Of a DNA stretch of 16,343 bases, positions 1 through 6,980 are shown in pieces. Source of the DNA: an uncultured Clostridia bacterium (lineage in GTDB: Bacteria > Bacillota > Clostridia > Christensenellales > Aristaeellaceae); the NCBI GenBank assembly GCA_937907055.1, contig CALCTW010000080.1, positions 1-16,343 of the forward strand. The letters are read 5' to 3'. The stretch's first letter is position 1. Every line of letters starts with the position of its first letter. The notes beneath the pieces are model-generated. The model saw nothing but the letters and a program-made list of their open reading frames with translations. It did no database searches and had not been told where the DNA came from. The position numbers and the translations under genes were made by a program.

Positions 1-1217
1 ACAACACCGGCCTGGACTGCGCCATCCTGATGAACCGCGAGGTGTGGGTGGCTTCCGGCCACGTCGGCGGCTTCAATGACCCGCTGATGGACTGCAAGGC
101 CTGCAAGGCCCGCTTCCGCGCGGATAAACTCATCGAAGATTTTACCAAGGGTGAGGAGACCGGTGACGGCTGGACCAATCAGGAACTGGAAAACTACATT
201 GCCGAGCATGACATCAAGTGCCCTGTCTGCGGCAAGAAGGATTTCACCGGCATCCGTCAGTTCAACCTGATGTTCAAGACCTTCGCGGGTGTTACCGAAG
301 GTGCTGCCAATGAGATCTACCTGCGTCCCGAAACGGCTCAGGGTATCTTCGTCAACTTCCTCAATGTCATGCGCACCACCCGCAAGAAGCTTCCTGCCGG
401 TATCGCGCAGATCGGTAAGTCCTTCCGTAATGAGATCACGCCCGGTAACTTCATTTTCCGCGTCCGTGAATTCGAACAGATGGAACTGGAATTCTTCTGC
501 AAGCCCGGCGAGGATCTGGACTGGTTCACCTACTGGCGTTCCTTCTGCCGTGACTGGCTGCTCAGCCTGGGCATCAAGGAAGAAAATCTGCGTCTCCGCG
601 ATCATGAACCCGAAAAGCTGGCTTTCTATTCCAAGGCCACGACGGATTTCGAGTTCCTCTTCCCCTTCGGCTGGGGCGAGCTCTGGGGCGTGGCGGATCG
701 TACCGATTACGACCTGACCCGTCACAGCGAGCACAGCGGCAAGAGCCTGGAATACATGGATCCCATGACCAATGAAAAGTTCATCCCCTACTGCATCGAG
801 CCTTCCCTCGGTGTGGAGCGCGCTGTGCTGGCCTTCCTGTGCAACGCGTATGAGGAGCAGGATCTGGGCGATAATGATGTCCGCACCGTGCTGCATCTGC
901 ATCCCGCCCTCGCGCCTTACAAGGCTGCCGTGCTGCCTCTGCAGAAGAACAAGCTGGGCGCCAAGGCGACGGAAGTCTATGAGGAACTCAGCAAGTACTT
1001 CATGGTCGAATACGATGAGACCGGTTCCATCGGCAAGCGCTATCGCCGTCAGGATGAGATCGGTACCCCCGTCTGCATCACGGTTGACTTCGATACCACC
1101 GACGAAGCCAGCGAGAACTTCGGTACCGTCACTGTGCGTGACCGTGACACCATGGAACAGAAGCGTGTCAAGATCAGCGAACTGCGCGCTCTCATTGAGG
1201 AAATGCAGCGCTTCTGA
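1..1217 (+). CDS. glyS: Glycyl-tRNA synthetase, class II, C-terminal part (5' truncated by window edge)
   Basis: Charges tRNA-Gly with glycine in the cytoplasm, using ATP. The frame is open from base 3 (NTGLDCAILMNREVW...), so the real start lies left of the window. About 404 residues are present of a family usually near 460, so roughly the first 50 are missing. A four-cysteine zinc site is visible (DCKACKARF and, about 45 residues on, KCPVCGKK), followed by RQFNLMFKT. Class II motif 2 is FRNEITPG...REFEQMELEFF, and motif 3 is near GVERAVLAFL. The C-terminal anticodon-binding domain runs from about LHPALAPYKAAVLPLQ to the TGA stop. This is the single-chain (dimeric) form found in many Gram-positive bacteria, archaea and eukaryotes, not the alpha/beta two-gene form. 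A hairpin 25 bases downstream suggests it ends its transcript. Confidence 0.97.
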   Translation, partial: NTGLDCAILMNREVWVASGHVGGFNDPLMDCKACKARFRADKLIEDFTKGEETGDGWTNQELENYIAEHDIKCPVCGKKDFTGIRQFNLMFKTFAGVTEGAANEIYLRPETAQGIFVNFLNVMRTTRKKLPAGIAQIGKSFRNEITPGNFIFRVREFEQMELEFFCKPGEDLDWFTYWRSFCRDWLLSLGIKEENLRLRDHEPEKLAFYSKATTDFEFLFPFGWGELWGVADRTDYDLTRHSEHSGKSLEYMDPMTNEKFIPYCIEPSLGVERAVLAFLCNAYEEQDLGDNDVRTVLHLHPALAPYKAAVLPLQKNKLGAKATEVYEELSKYFMVEYDETGSIGKRYRRQDEIGTPVCITVDFDTTDEASENFGTVTVRDRDTMEQKRVKISELRALIEEMQRF

Positions 1218-1241
1218 TCCTGATCAGATCAAAATATCCGG

Positions 1242-1270
1242 GCCGTTCCCCAGTGGGAACGGCTCTTCTC
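1242..1270 (+). terminator. Probable intrinsic terminator after glyS
   Basis: A 9-bp perfect stem, GCCGTTCCC / GGGAACGGC (1242-1250 and 1255-1263), has a 4-base CAGT loop and lies 25 bases after the glyS stop. The following bases (TCTTCTCAT) are only moderately T-rich, so termination may be partial. Confidence 0.6.
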
Positions 1271-1431
1271 ATATCCTGAAGCGTTCTTTTTGAAAGTATT
1301 CCGAACCGGAAGTGCCGTCGTATCACCGCCTCCTGCAGGGCTTAATCCGCGTTTGTCTGTGTCTCTGTCCGCCGTGATCGCGCCGTTCTCACCGATATTT
1401 TTCGTTTTTGATAAAAAAGGAATATCAGGTA

Positions 1432-1460
1432 TTGCATATCGTTTTTTGATGGTGTATAAT
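1432..1460 (+). promoter_or_regulatory. Sigma-A-like promoter for the zinc-ribbon / phosphoesterase unit
   Basis: A perfect -10 box TATAAT (1455-1460) lies 17 bases after TTGCAT (1432-1437), which matches only the TTG of the -35 consensus. It is 36 bases ahead of the zinc-ribbon start codon and lies after the glyS terminator. The ftsA promoter candidate has the same TTGCAT -35 and the same spacing. Confidence 0.6.
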
Positions 1461-1496
1461 CACGCCTGCAAAATACAGGATCCTTGGAGGAAGCGT

Positions 1497-1901
1497 ATGC
1501 TCAGGAAATGCCCCCGTTGTGAACTGAATTACATCACAGAAACCGAAAAATACTGCAAGATCTGCCTTCGTGAAATGAAGGGTGAGGATAAACATAACGA
1601 GATCGAAATGTGCACGGTCTGCAACGAGAATCCCGCGCTGCCCGGCCGTGATGTCTGCCTGTTCTGCCTCAAGGAAATGAACGCGCAGCAGGGCAAGGAG
1701 GATGAAGAGGAGATCACCGCGACCGATCCCAATCTGGATATCGATCCGGTCAGCTCCATGGATGAGATTATCCCCGATCTCAATGAAGATGAGATCCCGG
1801 ATAAGGAATTCGGCGAGATCGAAAACAACCTGTCTCTGGATGAGATGGTTGAGGAAGAAGAAGAAGCTGACGAAGACGAGGAAAACGAGGACGATCGATG
1901 A
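1497..1901 (+). CDS. Double zinc-ribbon protein with long acidic tail (unknown function)
   Basis: A 134-residue protein of unknown function. I start it at ATG 1497 because a GGAGG box (1486-1490) sits 6 bases upstream and MLRKCPRC begins the recognisable domain. The frame is open further upstream, but that part overlaps the promoter. Residues 5-23 and 39-57 are two copies of the same pattern, C-x2-C-x11-C-x2-C, 34 residues apart. Each is followed by a similar segment (LREMK, LKEMN), so they look like an internal duplication that binds two zinc ions. Residues 62-134 are very rich in Asp and Glu, with an E/D run near the end, and are probably disordered. There is no signal peptide or membrane segment. 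The stop overlaps the next start (ATGA), so translation is probably coupled to the phosphoesterase. A nucleic-acid or protein adaptor role is possible but is only inference. Confidence 0.85.
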   Translation: MLRKCPRCELNYITETEKYCKICLREMKGEDKHNEIEMCTVCNENPALPGRDVCLFCLKEMNAQQGKEDEEEITATDPNLDIDPVSSMDEIIPDLNEDEIPDKEFGEIENNLSLDEMVEEEEEADEDEENEDDR

Positions 1902-2575
1902 GGATCTTCGCGATCAGCGATCTGCACCTTCCCGGACATGATAACAAGCCGATGGATGTCTTCGGCCCTCATTGGGAAGGTCATTTCGAAAAGATCAAAA
2001 AGGATTGGATCGCGAAAGTCGCTGAAGAGGATGTCGTCCTCATTGCCGGTGATATTTCATGGGCCATGTCGCTCGAGGACGCGGCAAGCGATCTGTGTTA
2101 GATCGGCGCTCTTCCCGGGCGGAAGATCATCTTGCGCGGCAACCACGATTACTGGTGGAGCTCCATCACCCGGGTGCGGGATATCCTGCCTCAGGGGATG
2201 TTTGCCATTCAGAATGATTCGCTCATGCTGGAGGATATCGTTTTCTGCGGTACCCGACTCTGGAATACGGACGGCACCGCGGAGGATATGAAGATCTACC
2301 GACGGGAACTCATGCGTTTGGAGATGAGTCTGAAAAACGCGGTTGCCCGCGGCGGACAGCGCATCGTGCTCATGACGCATTATCCGCCTCTGGCGGAGAA
2401 CGGCGGTATGACGGACGCGGGACGCATCATCGAGCAGTATCCCGTGTCGGACGTGATCTATGGTCATCTGCACGGAAAGCAGACCCGCGTGTTCAATGAA
2501 ACCGTGAATGGTATCCGCTATCTTTGCACATCCTGTGATAAGCTGGACTTTGAATTGGCGGAGATCATACCGTAA
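1898..2575 (+). pseudogene. Calcineurin-like metallophosphoesterase interrupted by in-frame TAG
   Basis: A predicted phosphohydrolase with a two-metal centre. If TAG at 2099-2101 is read through, the frame is one continuous protein of 225 residues. All family motifs are present: SDLH (7-10), GDISW (51-55), GNHDYWW (81-87), THYPPL (160-165) and GHLHG (189-193). The TAG is codon 68, in DLC*IGALPG. From memory of this family (COG1768-like), Trp is usual at this position, so a TGG to TAG change is the simplest explanation. The two halves are in the same frame with no frameshift, and motif quality does not decay, so the damage is recent, a sequencing or assembly error, or tolerated by suppression. 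The upstream piece alone (67 residues) lacks half the metal ligands. A TTG at 2132 could restart translation but would lose the first two motifs. The start overlaps the stop of the zinc-ribbon gene. Confidence 0.85.
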
Positions 2576-2620
2576 GTGGAGATAAAAGCCATAAAAGTGG
2601 CGTAATATTTCAGATTTTCA

Positions 2621-2652
2621 GGTCATAAGCATTGCTTATGGCCTTCTTTTTA
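2621..2652 (+). terminator. Intrinsic terminator after the phosphoesterase
   Basis: A 10-bp stem, GGTCATAAGC / GCTTATGGCC (2621-2630 and 2634-2643), has one G-T wobble, a 3-base loop and the T-rich tail TTCTTTTTAT. It lies 46 bases after the phosphoesterase stop and closes the two-gene unit. Confidence 0.85.
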
Positions 2653-2778
2653 TGCTTTTGTGGAGATGAACGGCATTCATGTGGGGCATGTGGGTCCGGG
2701 CTCCGGCACCGTGCTTTCAGCCTGAAGCAGGGGAGACCCGCCGTGAACTGTCCATTCTTCATCCGCCGGTATCTGCGT
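2653..2778. other. Non-coding stretch, no supported gene
   Basis: I see no supported gene on either strand. CATGTGGG occurs twice (2678-2685 and 2687-2694). GGGTC (2692-2696) and GACCC (2735-2739) enclose several short inverted repeats (CCGG/CCGG, GCAC/GTGC, TCA/TGA), so a folded RNA is possible but not shown. The block is GC-rich and changes abruptly to AT-rich DNA near 2779. Confidence 0.4.
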
Positions 2779-2812
2779 TTTTGTAAAATGTTACAAAATA
2801 ATTACAAAAGAC
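2779..2812. repeat. AT-rich TTGTAA/TTACAA repeat cluster upstream of mraZ
   Basis: TTTTGTAA (2779-2786) faces TTACAAAA (2791-2798), giving a perfect TTGTAA-AATG-TTACAA inverted repeat (2781-2796). A second TTACAAAA follows at 2802-2809, exactly 11 bases after the first. The same hexamer, also at 11-base spacing, occurs upstream of ftsA. This may be a regulator-binding array, although it lies about 235 bases before the mraZ -35 box. Confidence 0.45.
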
Positions 2813-2858
2813 ATTAAATATTAAGAAATGCAAATTCCGGTGACAGAATACACAAAAG

Positions 2859-3022
2859 CAGACATGTCTGAACCTGGACAGTTCAAGATTTTTGAACAAT
2901 GGTTTTGCATACAAAACCTGTGATCTGAAAATTTTGTGAATCCGGATCAAAAAAGGACCTGTTCGGGCTGATCTGAACAGCCGGACTCCGGTTCAGGCCT
3001 GTCGCGCGCTCGTTGGAGCGCG
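2859..3022. other. Cluster of small inverted repeats upstream of the mraZ promoter
   Basis: Within about 165 bases there are CAGACATGTCTG (2859-2870, perfect palindrome), GTTCAA/TTGAAC (2881-2897), GGTTTT/AAAACC (2901-2918), CTGTTC/GAACAG (2959-2964 and 2975-2980), CTGAA/TTCAG (2973-2977 and 2992-2996, enclosing CCGG/CCGG), and a 7-bp CGCGCTC/GAGCGCG hairpin (3005-3022). The CTGTTC/GAACAG and CTGAA/TTCAG pairings share bases 2975-2977 and so exclude each other. None has a T-tract. They could be operators or part of a structured upstream transcript. Confidence 0.4.
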
Positions 3023-3043
3023 GTCAGCAGCGCTGAAATGCTC

Positions 3044-3072
3044 TTGATTTTGCGTTCGGAGTGGTTTATAAT
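3044..3072 (+). promoter_or_regulatory. Promoter of the mraZ-led dcw unit
   Basis: TTGATT (3044-3049) and a perfect TATAAT (3067-3072) are separated by 17 bases. The expected start point is near 3079, about 50 bases before the mraZ start codon. This is the best promoter match in the window. Confidence 0.75.
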
Positions 3073-3113
3073 GCCGTCATAAGCCCTATAAAGGGAGAGA
3101 AGTGGAGAATGAA

Positions 3114-3120
3114 AAGGAGG
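3114..3120 (+). promoter_or_regulatory. Ribosome binding site that fixes the mraZ start
   Basis: AAGGAGG lies 9 bases before ATG 3130 and favours that start. ATG 3109 and GTG 3061 are in the same frame, but 3109 has a poorer site and 3061 precedes the -10 box. Confidence 0.7.
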
Positions 3121-3129
3121 TTTGCTGCG

Positions 3130-3675
3130 ATGGACGAGAGCAAGATGCTTGAAAACGCTCCGACCGGGCAGGAAACTTCCGTTCAGCAGCCTGCTGTCGT
3201 TCCTGCTCCTGCCGAAGAAAATGTCAATTTTTCGGGATCACACGATCATTCCATTGACACAAAAGGCCGTATGATCATCCCCACTTCCTTCCGTGATGGT
3301 CTGGGAGCGCGGTTTGTCTGTGCCCTGTCAACGGATAACAAGGCGATCGCTCTTTATCCGATGGCCGCCTGGAACGCGGAAGTGAATGAGATCCGTGAAC
3401 TGATGAAGAAGAACCGTGAAGCGGAAAAACTCCTGATCCGGATGAACAAATTCGCCTACACGGACTGTGAAATGGATTCACAGGGCCGTATTCTGCTGCC
3501 GGCCAAGCTTCGTCAGAAGATCCTTGATACCGAGCGCGAGGTCAATATCAGCGGCGCGGGCGCGTATGTCCGTGTCATGACGCAGGCCGCCAGCGATCTT
3601 GAGGATGAAGCCTTCGAGCGTGAATTCCCGGATCCGCTTGCCTTCATTGCTTCCATTCAGCAGGGAAAGAACTAA
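3130..3675 (+). CDS. mraZ: MraZ transcriptional regulator with N-terminal extension
   Basis: A DNA-binding regulator that heads dcw clusters and in studied bacteria represses them. The 181-residue protein has two SpoVT/AbrB-type repeats, marked by DTKGRMIIP (43-51) and DSQGRILLP (116-124). The family is usually near 145 residues and begins almost directly at the F-x-G-x-x-x-H-x-I-D segment, which here starts at residue 34. The extra leader is Ala-, Pro- and Gln-rich (for example QQPAVVPAPAEE). It is not a start-site artefact: no in-frame ATG, GTG or TTG lies between Met6 and the core. The C-terminus is also somewhat long and acidic. rsmH, which nearly always follows mraZ, is missing; after a 135-base gap the next gene is ftsL-like. 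A promoter stands directly upstream, so autoregulation is likely by analogy. GGGAG and TGGAG at 3093-3107 are spaced 10 bases apart and are only weak candidates for MraZ boxes. Confidence 0.9.
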   Translation: MDESKMLENAPTGQETSVQQPAVVPAPAEENVNFSGSHDHSIDTKGRMIIPTSFRDGLGARFVCALSTDNKAIALYPMAAWNAEVNEIRELMKKNREAEKLLIRMNKFAYTDCEMDSQGRILLPAKLRQKILDTEREVNISGAGAYVRVMTQAASDLEDEAFEREFPDPLAFIASIQQGKN

Positions 3676-3810
3676 ACCCGTTTTTCATACTGCTGCAGCC
3701 GTGGTGACGGCGCGTTTTCCGTCCTCGTCTGTTTTTCGGCATCCCTTATCTTTACAGTAATATTCATCATAATCGCCTCTCAGAACATCAGGAAAGGAGA
3801 AATGCCGTCT

Positions 3811-4320
3811 ATGTCGCTTCAGAATGCCAAATATACCACAGCCGGTCATTTCATCTATCCTGATAAAGGGATCGGCGTTCGTGCCAATGTCTGGCTTCCC
3901 GGCGGTCAATATACCGCCGAGCTGCAGGAGGACGGCTTCCACGCGCCGGATCAGGCCGCGCCTGTCCGCAAGCGCGAAAAGCTTCAGGTGCCCCGCTGGT
4001 TCACACTCGCGGTCTGCATCATCGCCTTTATTATCTTTTTCTCTGTCATCATCAGCAAAGCAGCCTACAACCATTCGCTGGTCGGCAAGATCAATGAAAC
4101 ACAGCGTCTTGCCGAGGAGCATGAGCGTGCGCTGGCACTGGCACAGCTTCAGCTTGAGGAAAAGGGGAGCCGGATGAGCATCTGTTACCGCGCGGTACAG
4201 GAGTATGGCATGATTACCAGCGCGGGCGCGGAATCGTATTACATCCGCTATGACCAGGCGCGCGGCGGGATCGTCGCGGATTCCGGTCTGTTCGGTGTTG
4301 AAGCGCGCGCCGCGCGTTAA
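3811..4320 (+). CDS. ftsL: FtsL-like septum protein, single-pass membrane protein
   Basis: Probable division protein of the FtsL type, which with FtsQ/DivIB and FtsB/DivIC joins and activates the septal peptidoglycan synthase. I choose ATG 3811 (169 residues) because the GGAG box at 3796-3799 is 11 bases away. ATG 3802, in the same frame, is only 2 bases from it. Residues 1-61 are a hydrophilic cytoplasmic part ending in a basic stretch (VRKREK). Residues 62-82 are one membrane span (WFTLAVCIIAFIIFFSVII). Residues 88-120 are a charged probable coiled coil, followed by EYGMITSAGAESYYI, which resembles the Gly-Met...Tyr-Ile segment after the coiled coil in FtsL. The cytoplasmic part is longer than usual. 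The call rests on topology and place between mraZ and murE; sequence identity in this family is always weak. The gap before it shows no terminator, so it is probably transcribed with mraZ. Confidence 0.7.
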   Translation: MSLQNAKYTTAGHFIYPDKGIGVRANVWLPGGQYTAELQEDGFHAPDQAAPVRKREKLQVPRWFTLAVCIIAFIIFFSVIISKAAYNHSLVGKINETQRLAEEHERALALAQLQLEEKGSRMSICYRAVQEYGMITSAGAESYYIRYDQARGGIVADSGLFGVEARAAR

Positions 4321-4338
4321 ATCCATATGTTTTTCACT

Positions 4339-4365
4339 GCCGGCACCGCATGATGCGGTGTCGGC
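4339..4365. other. Strong 12-bp hairpin between ftsL and murE
   Basis: GCCGGCACCGCA (4339-4350) pairs with TGCGGTGTCGGC (4354-4365), with one G-T wobble and a TGA loop. No T-tract follows on either strand, so it is not a classic intrinsic terminator. It begins 19 bases after the ftsL stop and covers the place where the -35 box of the murE promoter candidate would lie. An RNA-processing or stability role, or partial termination, are all possible. Confidence 0.6.
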
Positions 4366-4379
4366 ATGTCCTGTATAAT
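4351..4379 (+). promoter_or_regulatory. Weak promoter candidate for murE
   Basis: A perfect TATAAT (4374-4379) lies 31 bases ahead of murE, but the -35 position at 17-base spacing is a poor TGATGC. It could supply a secondary start within the dcw unit. Confidence 0.35.
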
Positions 4380-4409
4380 GATATTCACTTTCTTTAGGAG
4401 GTTCCGCCT

Positions 4410-5867
4410 ATGTTACTCAGTACTCTGGTCCATGAAGCCGGGCATGAAGTGATCTCTTCCCGCGGTGAAGCGGAGATCATGGATGTCACCATGGATTCCC
4501 GTCAGAAGCTGCAGAACAGCCTTTTTTTCTGTGTCTCCGGCGCGCGTTTTGACGGTCATGGCTTCGCCGCGCAGGCGGTCGCGAACGGCGCGGTCGCGCT
4601 GGTCGTGGAGCGTTATCTGGATGATGTCGATGTGCCGCAGATCCTGGTTTACAATACGCGCCGGGCGATGGCCCGCATCGCGGCGGCCTTCTTCGGCTAT
4701 CCTGCCTCCAAGCTGCGCATGCTGGGTGTGACCGGTACCAAGGGCAAGACGACTACCAGCTACCTCATCAAGGCGGTCATGGAAGCGGCCGGCTACAAGG
4801 TCGGTCTCATCGGTACTACCGGCAACATGATCGGCAAGGATTATATCAAGAGCGAGTTCACCACCCCCGAACCCATCGAACTGCATCGTACCCTCGCCCG
4901 CATGGTGGATGAGGGCGTGCAGGTCGTCAGCATGGAGGTCTCTGCCCACGCGATCGAAATGGGCCGTCTGGATGGCGTTTATTTTGAGGCCGGCTGCTAC
5001 ACCAACCTCTCTCAGGATCATCTGGATCTTTTCGGCACCATGGATAAGTATTTTGAGTGCAAGAAGAGCTTCTTCAGCCCCAAGTGGGTCAAGAACGCCG
5101 CGCTCAATGTGGATGAAGAGACCACCAAGAAGGTCATCAGTGATATCAAGGTGCCTTATTCCACCTATGGTATCTGCGAAAACGGTGATATTTTTGCCCG
5201 TGATATCGAGATCAATGAAAACGGCGTCAGCTTCATCATGAAGCTGTTTGCCCTCAGTGAATATCCCATCCACCTGAAGATGACCGGCATGTTCAATGTC
5301 TATAACGCCCTCGCGGCGGCGGCTGTCGGCCTTATCTGCGGTGTCACACCGGAAACCATCCGGGAGGGTCTGGAATCCGTGACCGGTGTTCCCGGCCGCT
5401 GCGAAATGCTGGACACCCACACCGATTACAAGGTCCTGCTGGATTATTCCCACTCACCGGATGCGCTTGAAAATATCCTGACCGCGGTGCGTGAGTTCGC
5501 GCGCGGCCGTGTTATCTGCCTGTTTGGCTGCGGCGGCGACCGTGATACCGGCAAGCGTCCTATCATGGGCGAGATCAGCGGCCGGATGGCAGATTTCTCC
5601 ATCCTGACCAGTGATAACCCCCGCACGGAGGATCCAATGGATATCCTTGCCGCGATCGAAGAGGGCATCAAGCGCACCGACGGTGCCTATACGGTGATTG
5701 AAAACCGCCGCGAAGCCATCCGCTACGCGCTGGAAATGGGCCGCGACGGGGATATCATCATCCTTGCCGGTAAAGGACATGAGACCTATCAGGAGATTAT
5801 GGGGGTCAAACGCCCCTTTAACGAAAAGATCGTTGTCAATGAATTACTGGCCGAGCTGAACGGCTGA
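4410..5867 (+). CDS. murE: UDP-MurNAc-tripeptide synthetase, meso-DAP type
   Basis: Cytoplasmic ligase that adds the third residue of the peptidoglycan stem peptide to UDP-MurNAc-L-Ala-D-Glu, using ATP. At 485 residues it is full length. AGGAGG (4396-4401) is 8 bases from the ATG. The N-terminal UDP-substrate domain contains DSRQ near 29-32. The P-loop GTKGKTTT is at 109-116, followed by TTPEP, the SMEVSAHA segment and NLSQDHLDLFGT. The C-terminal domain starts near GVPGRCEM and contains DYSHSPDALE. DNPR at 402-405 and GKGHE at 454-458 are the diaminopimelate-recognition residues; lysine-adding enzymes have DNPA or similar. The predicted amino acid is therefore meso-diaminopimelate. In most dcw clusters a division transpeptidase gene precedes murE and murF follows it; neither is here. 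mraY begins 14 bases after the stop. Confidence 0.96.
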   Translation: MLLSTLVHEAGHEVISSRGEAEIMDVTMDSRQKLQNSLFFCVSGARFDGHGFAAQAVANGAVALVVERYLDDVDVPQILVYNTRRAMARIAAAFFGYPASKLRMLGVTGTKGKTTTSYLIKAVMEAAGYKVGLIGTTGNMIGKDYIKSEFTTPEPIELHRTLARMVDEGVQVVSMEVSAHAIEMGRLDGVYFEAGCYTNLSQDHLDLFGTMDKYFECKKSFFSPKWVKNAALNVDEETTKKVISDIKVPYSTYGICENGDIFARDIEINENGVSFIMKLFALSEYPIHLKMTGMFNVYNALAAAAVGLICGVTPETIREGLESVTGVPGRCEMLDTHTDYKVLLDYSHSPDALENILTAVREFARGRVICLFGCGGDRDTGKRPIMGEISGRMADFSILTSDNPRTEDPMDILAAIEEGIKRTDGAYTVIENRREAIRYALEMGRDGDIIILAGKGHETYQEIMGVKRPFNEKIVVNELLAELNG

Positions 5868-5881
5868 CAGGGGAGTGCATT

Positions 5882-6955
5882 ATGCCGAATTATGTGATCT
5901 GTATCGTTTCCTTCGTGGTCGCGCTGGCTATCGTGCTGGCGTGGATGCCGGTATTGCTGCCGCTTCTGAAGAAAAAGAAGTTCGGGCAGACCATCTATGA
6001 ACTGGGCCCCAAGGCGCATCTTGCCAAGCAGGGCACGCCCAATATGGGCGGTCTCACGTTTGTCCTCGCGACCACCGTTGTCTCGCTCATCGGCGCCATC
6101 GTCATCTGCGGGGCGGATACAGCGCTTGCTTTCTTCTCTCTTGATAATCCCTTCTGGCCCCTGCTGTTTGTGGCGCTGGGTTCCATGGCCGTCGGCTTCT
6201 CTGATGACTTTATCAAGGATTTCAAGAAGCGTCATGAGGGTCTCAAGCCCATGCAGAAGGTCGCGGGTCAGGTCATCGTCGGTCTGCTTTTCTCTGTCTT
6301 CTGCTATTTCAAGATCGGTCACGAGATTATCCTGCCCTTCACGCAGGGCGCTACATGGGATCTTGGCATTTTCTACATTCCGCTCATGACCGTGCTTGTC
6401 ATTTTCATGACCAATTCCGCCAATCTGCAGGACGGCGTGGATGGTATTCTGTCTACCGTGACCACGGTCGGCATGGCAGCCTTCGGTGTTCTCGCGCTGC
6501 TTCTGTCTTCCTGGTTCCTCGGAAAAGATGCTGCCATGCTTTCTGACAGCCGTTTTGTCATTATGGCCATTGCCGCGTTCGCGCTGATGGGCGGATGCGT
6601 GGGCTTCCTCGTGTTCAATCATCATCCGGCCAAGATCTTCATGGGCGATACCGGCTCCATGTTCATCGGCGGCATGATGGTCGGTTTGGCCATGCTGCTC
6701 AAGATCCAGTTCCTGCTGATCCCCATCTGCTTCACCTGCATCATGAGCAGTGTTTCCGTCATGATGCAGACCACCTATTTCAAGATCACGAAAAAGAAGT
6801 ACGGACAGGGCCGCAGGATCTTCAAGATGACCCCCATCCACCATCATTTCGAGCTTTCCGGTATGAGCGAAAACAAGATCGTGCTGATGTACGGGATCGT
6901 CACGCTGATCCTGTCCGCCGTTGCCATCCTGTCTGTCATCGGTTTCATCGGCTGA
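5882..6955 (+). CDS. mraY: Phospho-MurNAc-pentapeptide transferase
   Basis: Integral membrane enzyme that transfers phospho-MurNAc-pentapeptide from UDP to undecaprenyl phosphate, forming lipid I. The 357-residue length and about ten hydrophobic segments fit the family. Catalytic and signature segments seen are DDFIKDFKKR (Asp108-Asp109, then Lys), NLQDGVDG (181-188, with Asp184 and Asp187), HHPAKIFMGDTGS (including Asp256), and TPIHHHFELSG with the HHH triad at 320-322. An AGGGGAG box (5869-5875) lies 6 bases before the ATG, straddling the end of murE. No rho-independent terminator is visible on either side, so it is probably co-transcribed with murE and murD. Confidence 0.98.
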   Translation: MPNYVICIVSFVVALAIVLAWMPVLLPLLKKKKFGQTIYELGPKAHLAKQGTPNMGGLTFVLATTVVSLIGAIVICGADTALAFFSLDNPFWPLLFVALGSMAVGFSDDFIKDFKKRHEGLKPMQKVAGQVIVGLLFSVFCYFKIGHEIILPFTQGATWDLGIFYIPLMTVLVIFMTNSANLQDGVDGILSTVTTVGMAAFGVLALLLSSWFLGKDAAMLSDSRFVIMAIAAFALMGGCVGFLVFNHHPAKIFMGDTGSMFIGGMMVGLAMLLKIQFLLIPICFTCIMSSVSVMMQTTYFKITKKKYGQGRRIFKMTPIHHHFELSGMSENKIVLMYGIVTLILSAVAILSVIGFIG

Positions 6956-6980
6956 TCTGTCCGAAAGAGAGTGACATTTT

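Noticed and set aside
1290..1496. N-terminal extension of the zinc-ribbon gene to an upstream start
   Set aside because: That part contains the promoter, and the GGAGG box points to ATG 1497.
1852..1896. GAR-rich tract at the end of the zinc-ribbon gene as a tandem DNA repeat
   Set aside because: It is explained by Glu and Asp codons of the acidic tail; no regular unit is present.
2678..2694. CATGTGGG direct repeat considered as a MraZ-box pair
   Set aside because: The spacing is 9 rather than 10 bases, it lies about 370 bases before the mraZ promoter, and no third copy is present.
2692..2739. Possible structured RNA or riboswitch enclosed by GGGTC/GACCC
   Set aside because: The stems are short and no known riboswitch core could be recognised. 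It sits just after a terminator and far from any start codon.
2632..2817. A 61-codon frame in the mraZ upstream region
   Set aside because: It begins inside the terminator hairpin, has no ribosome site and has a Cys- and Arg-rich composition without a motif.
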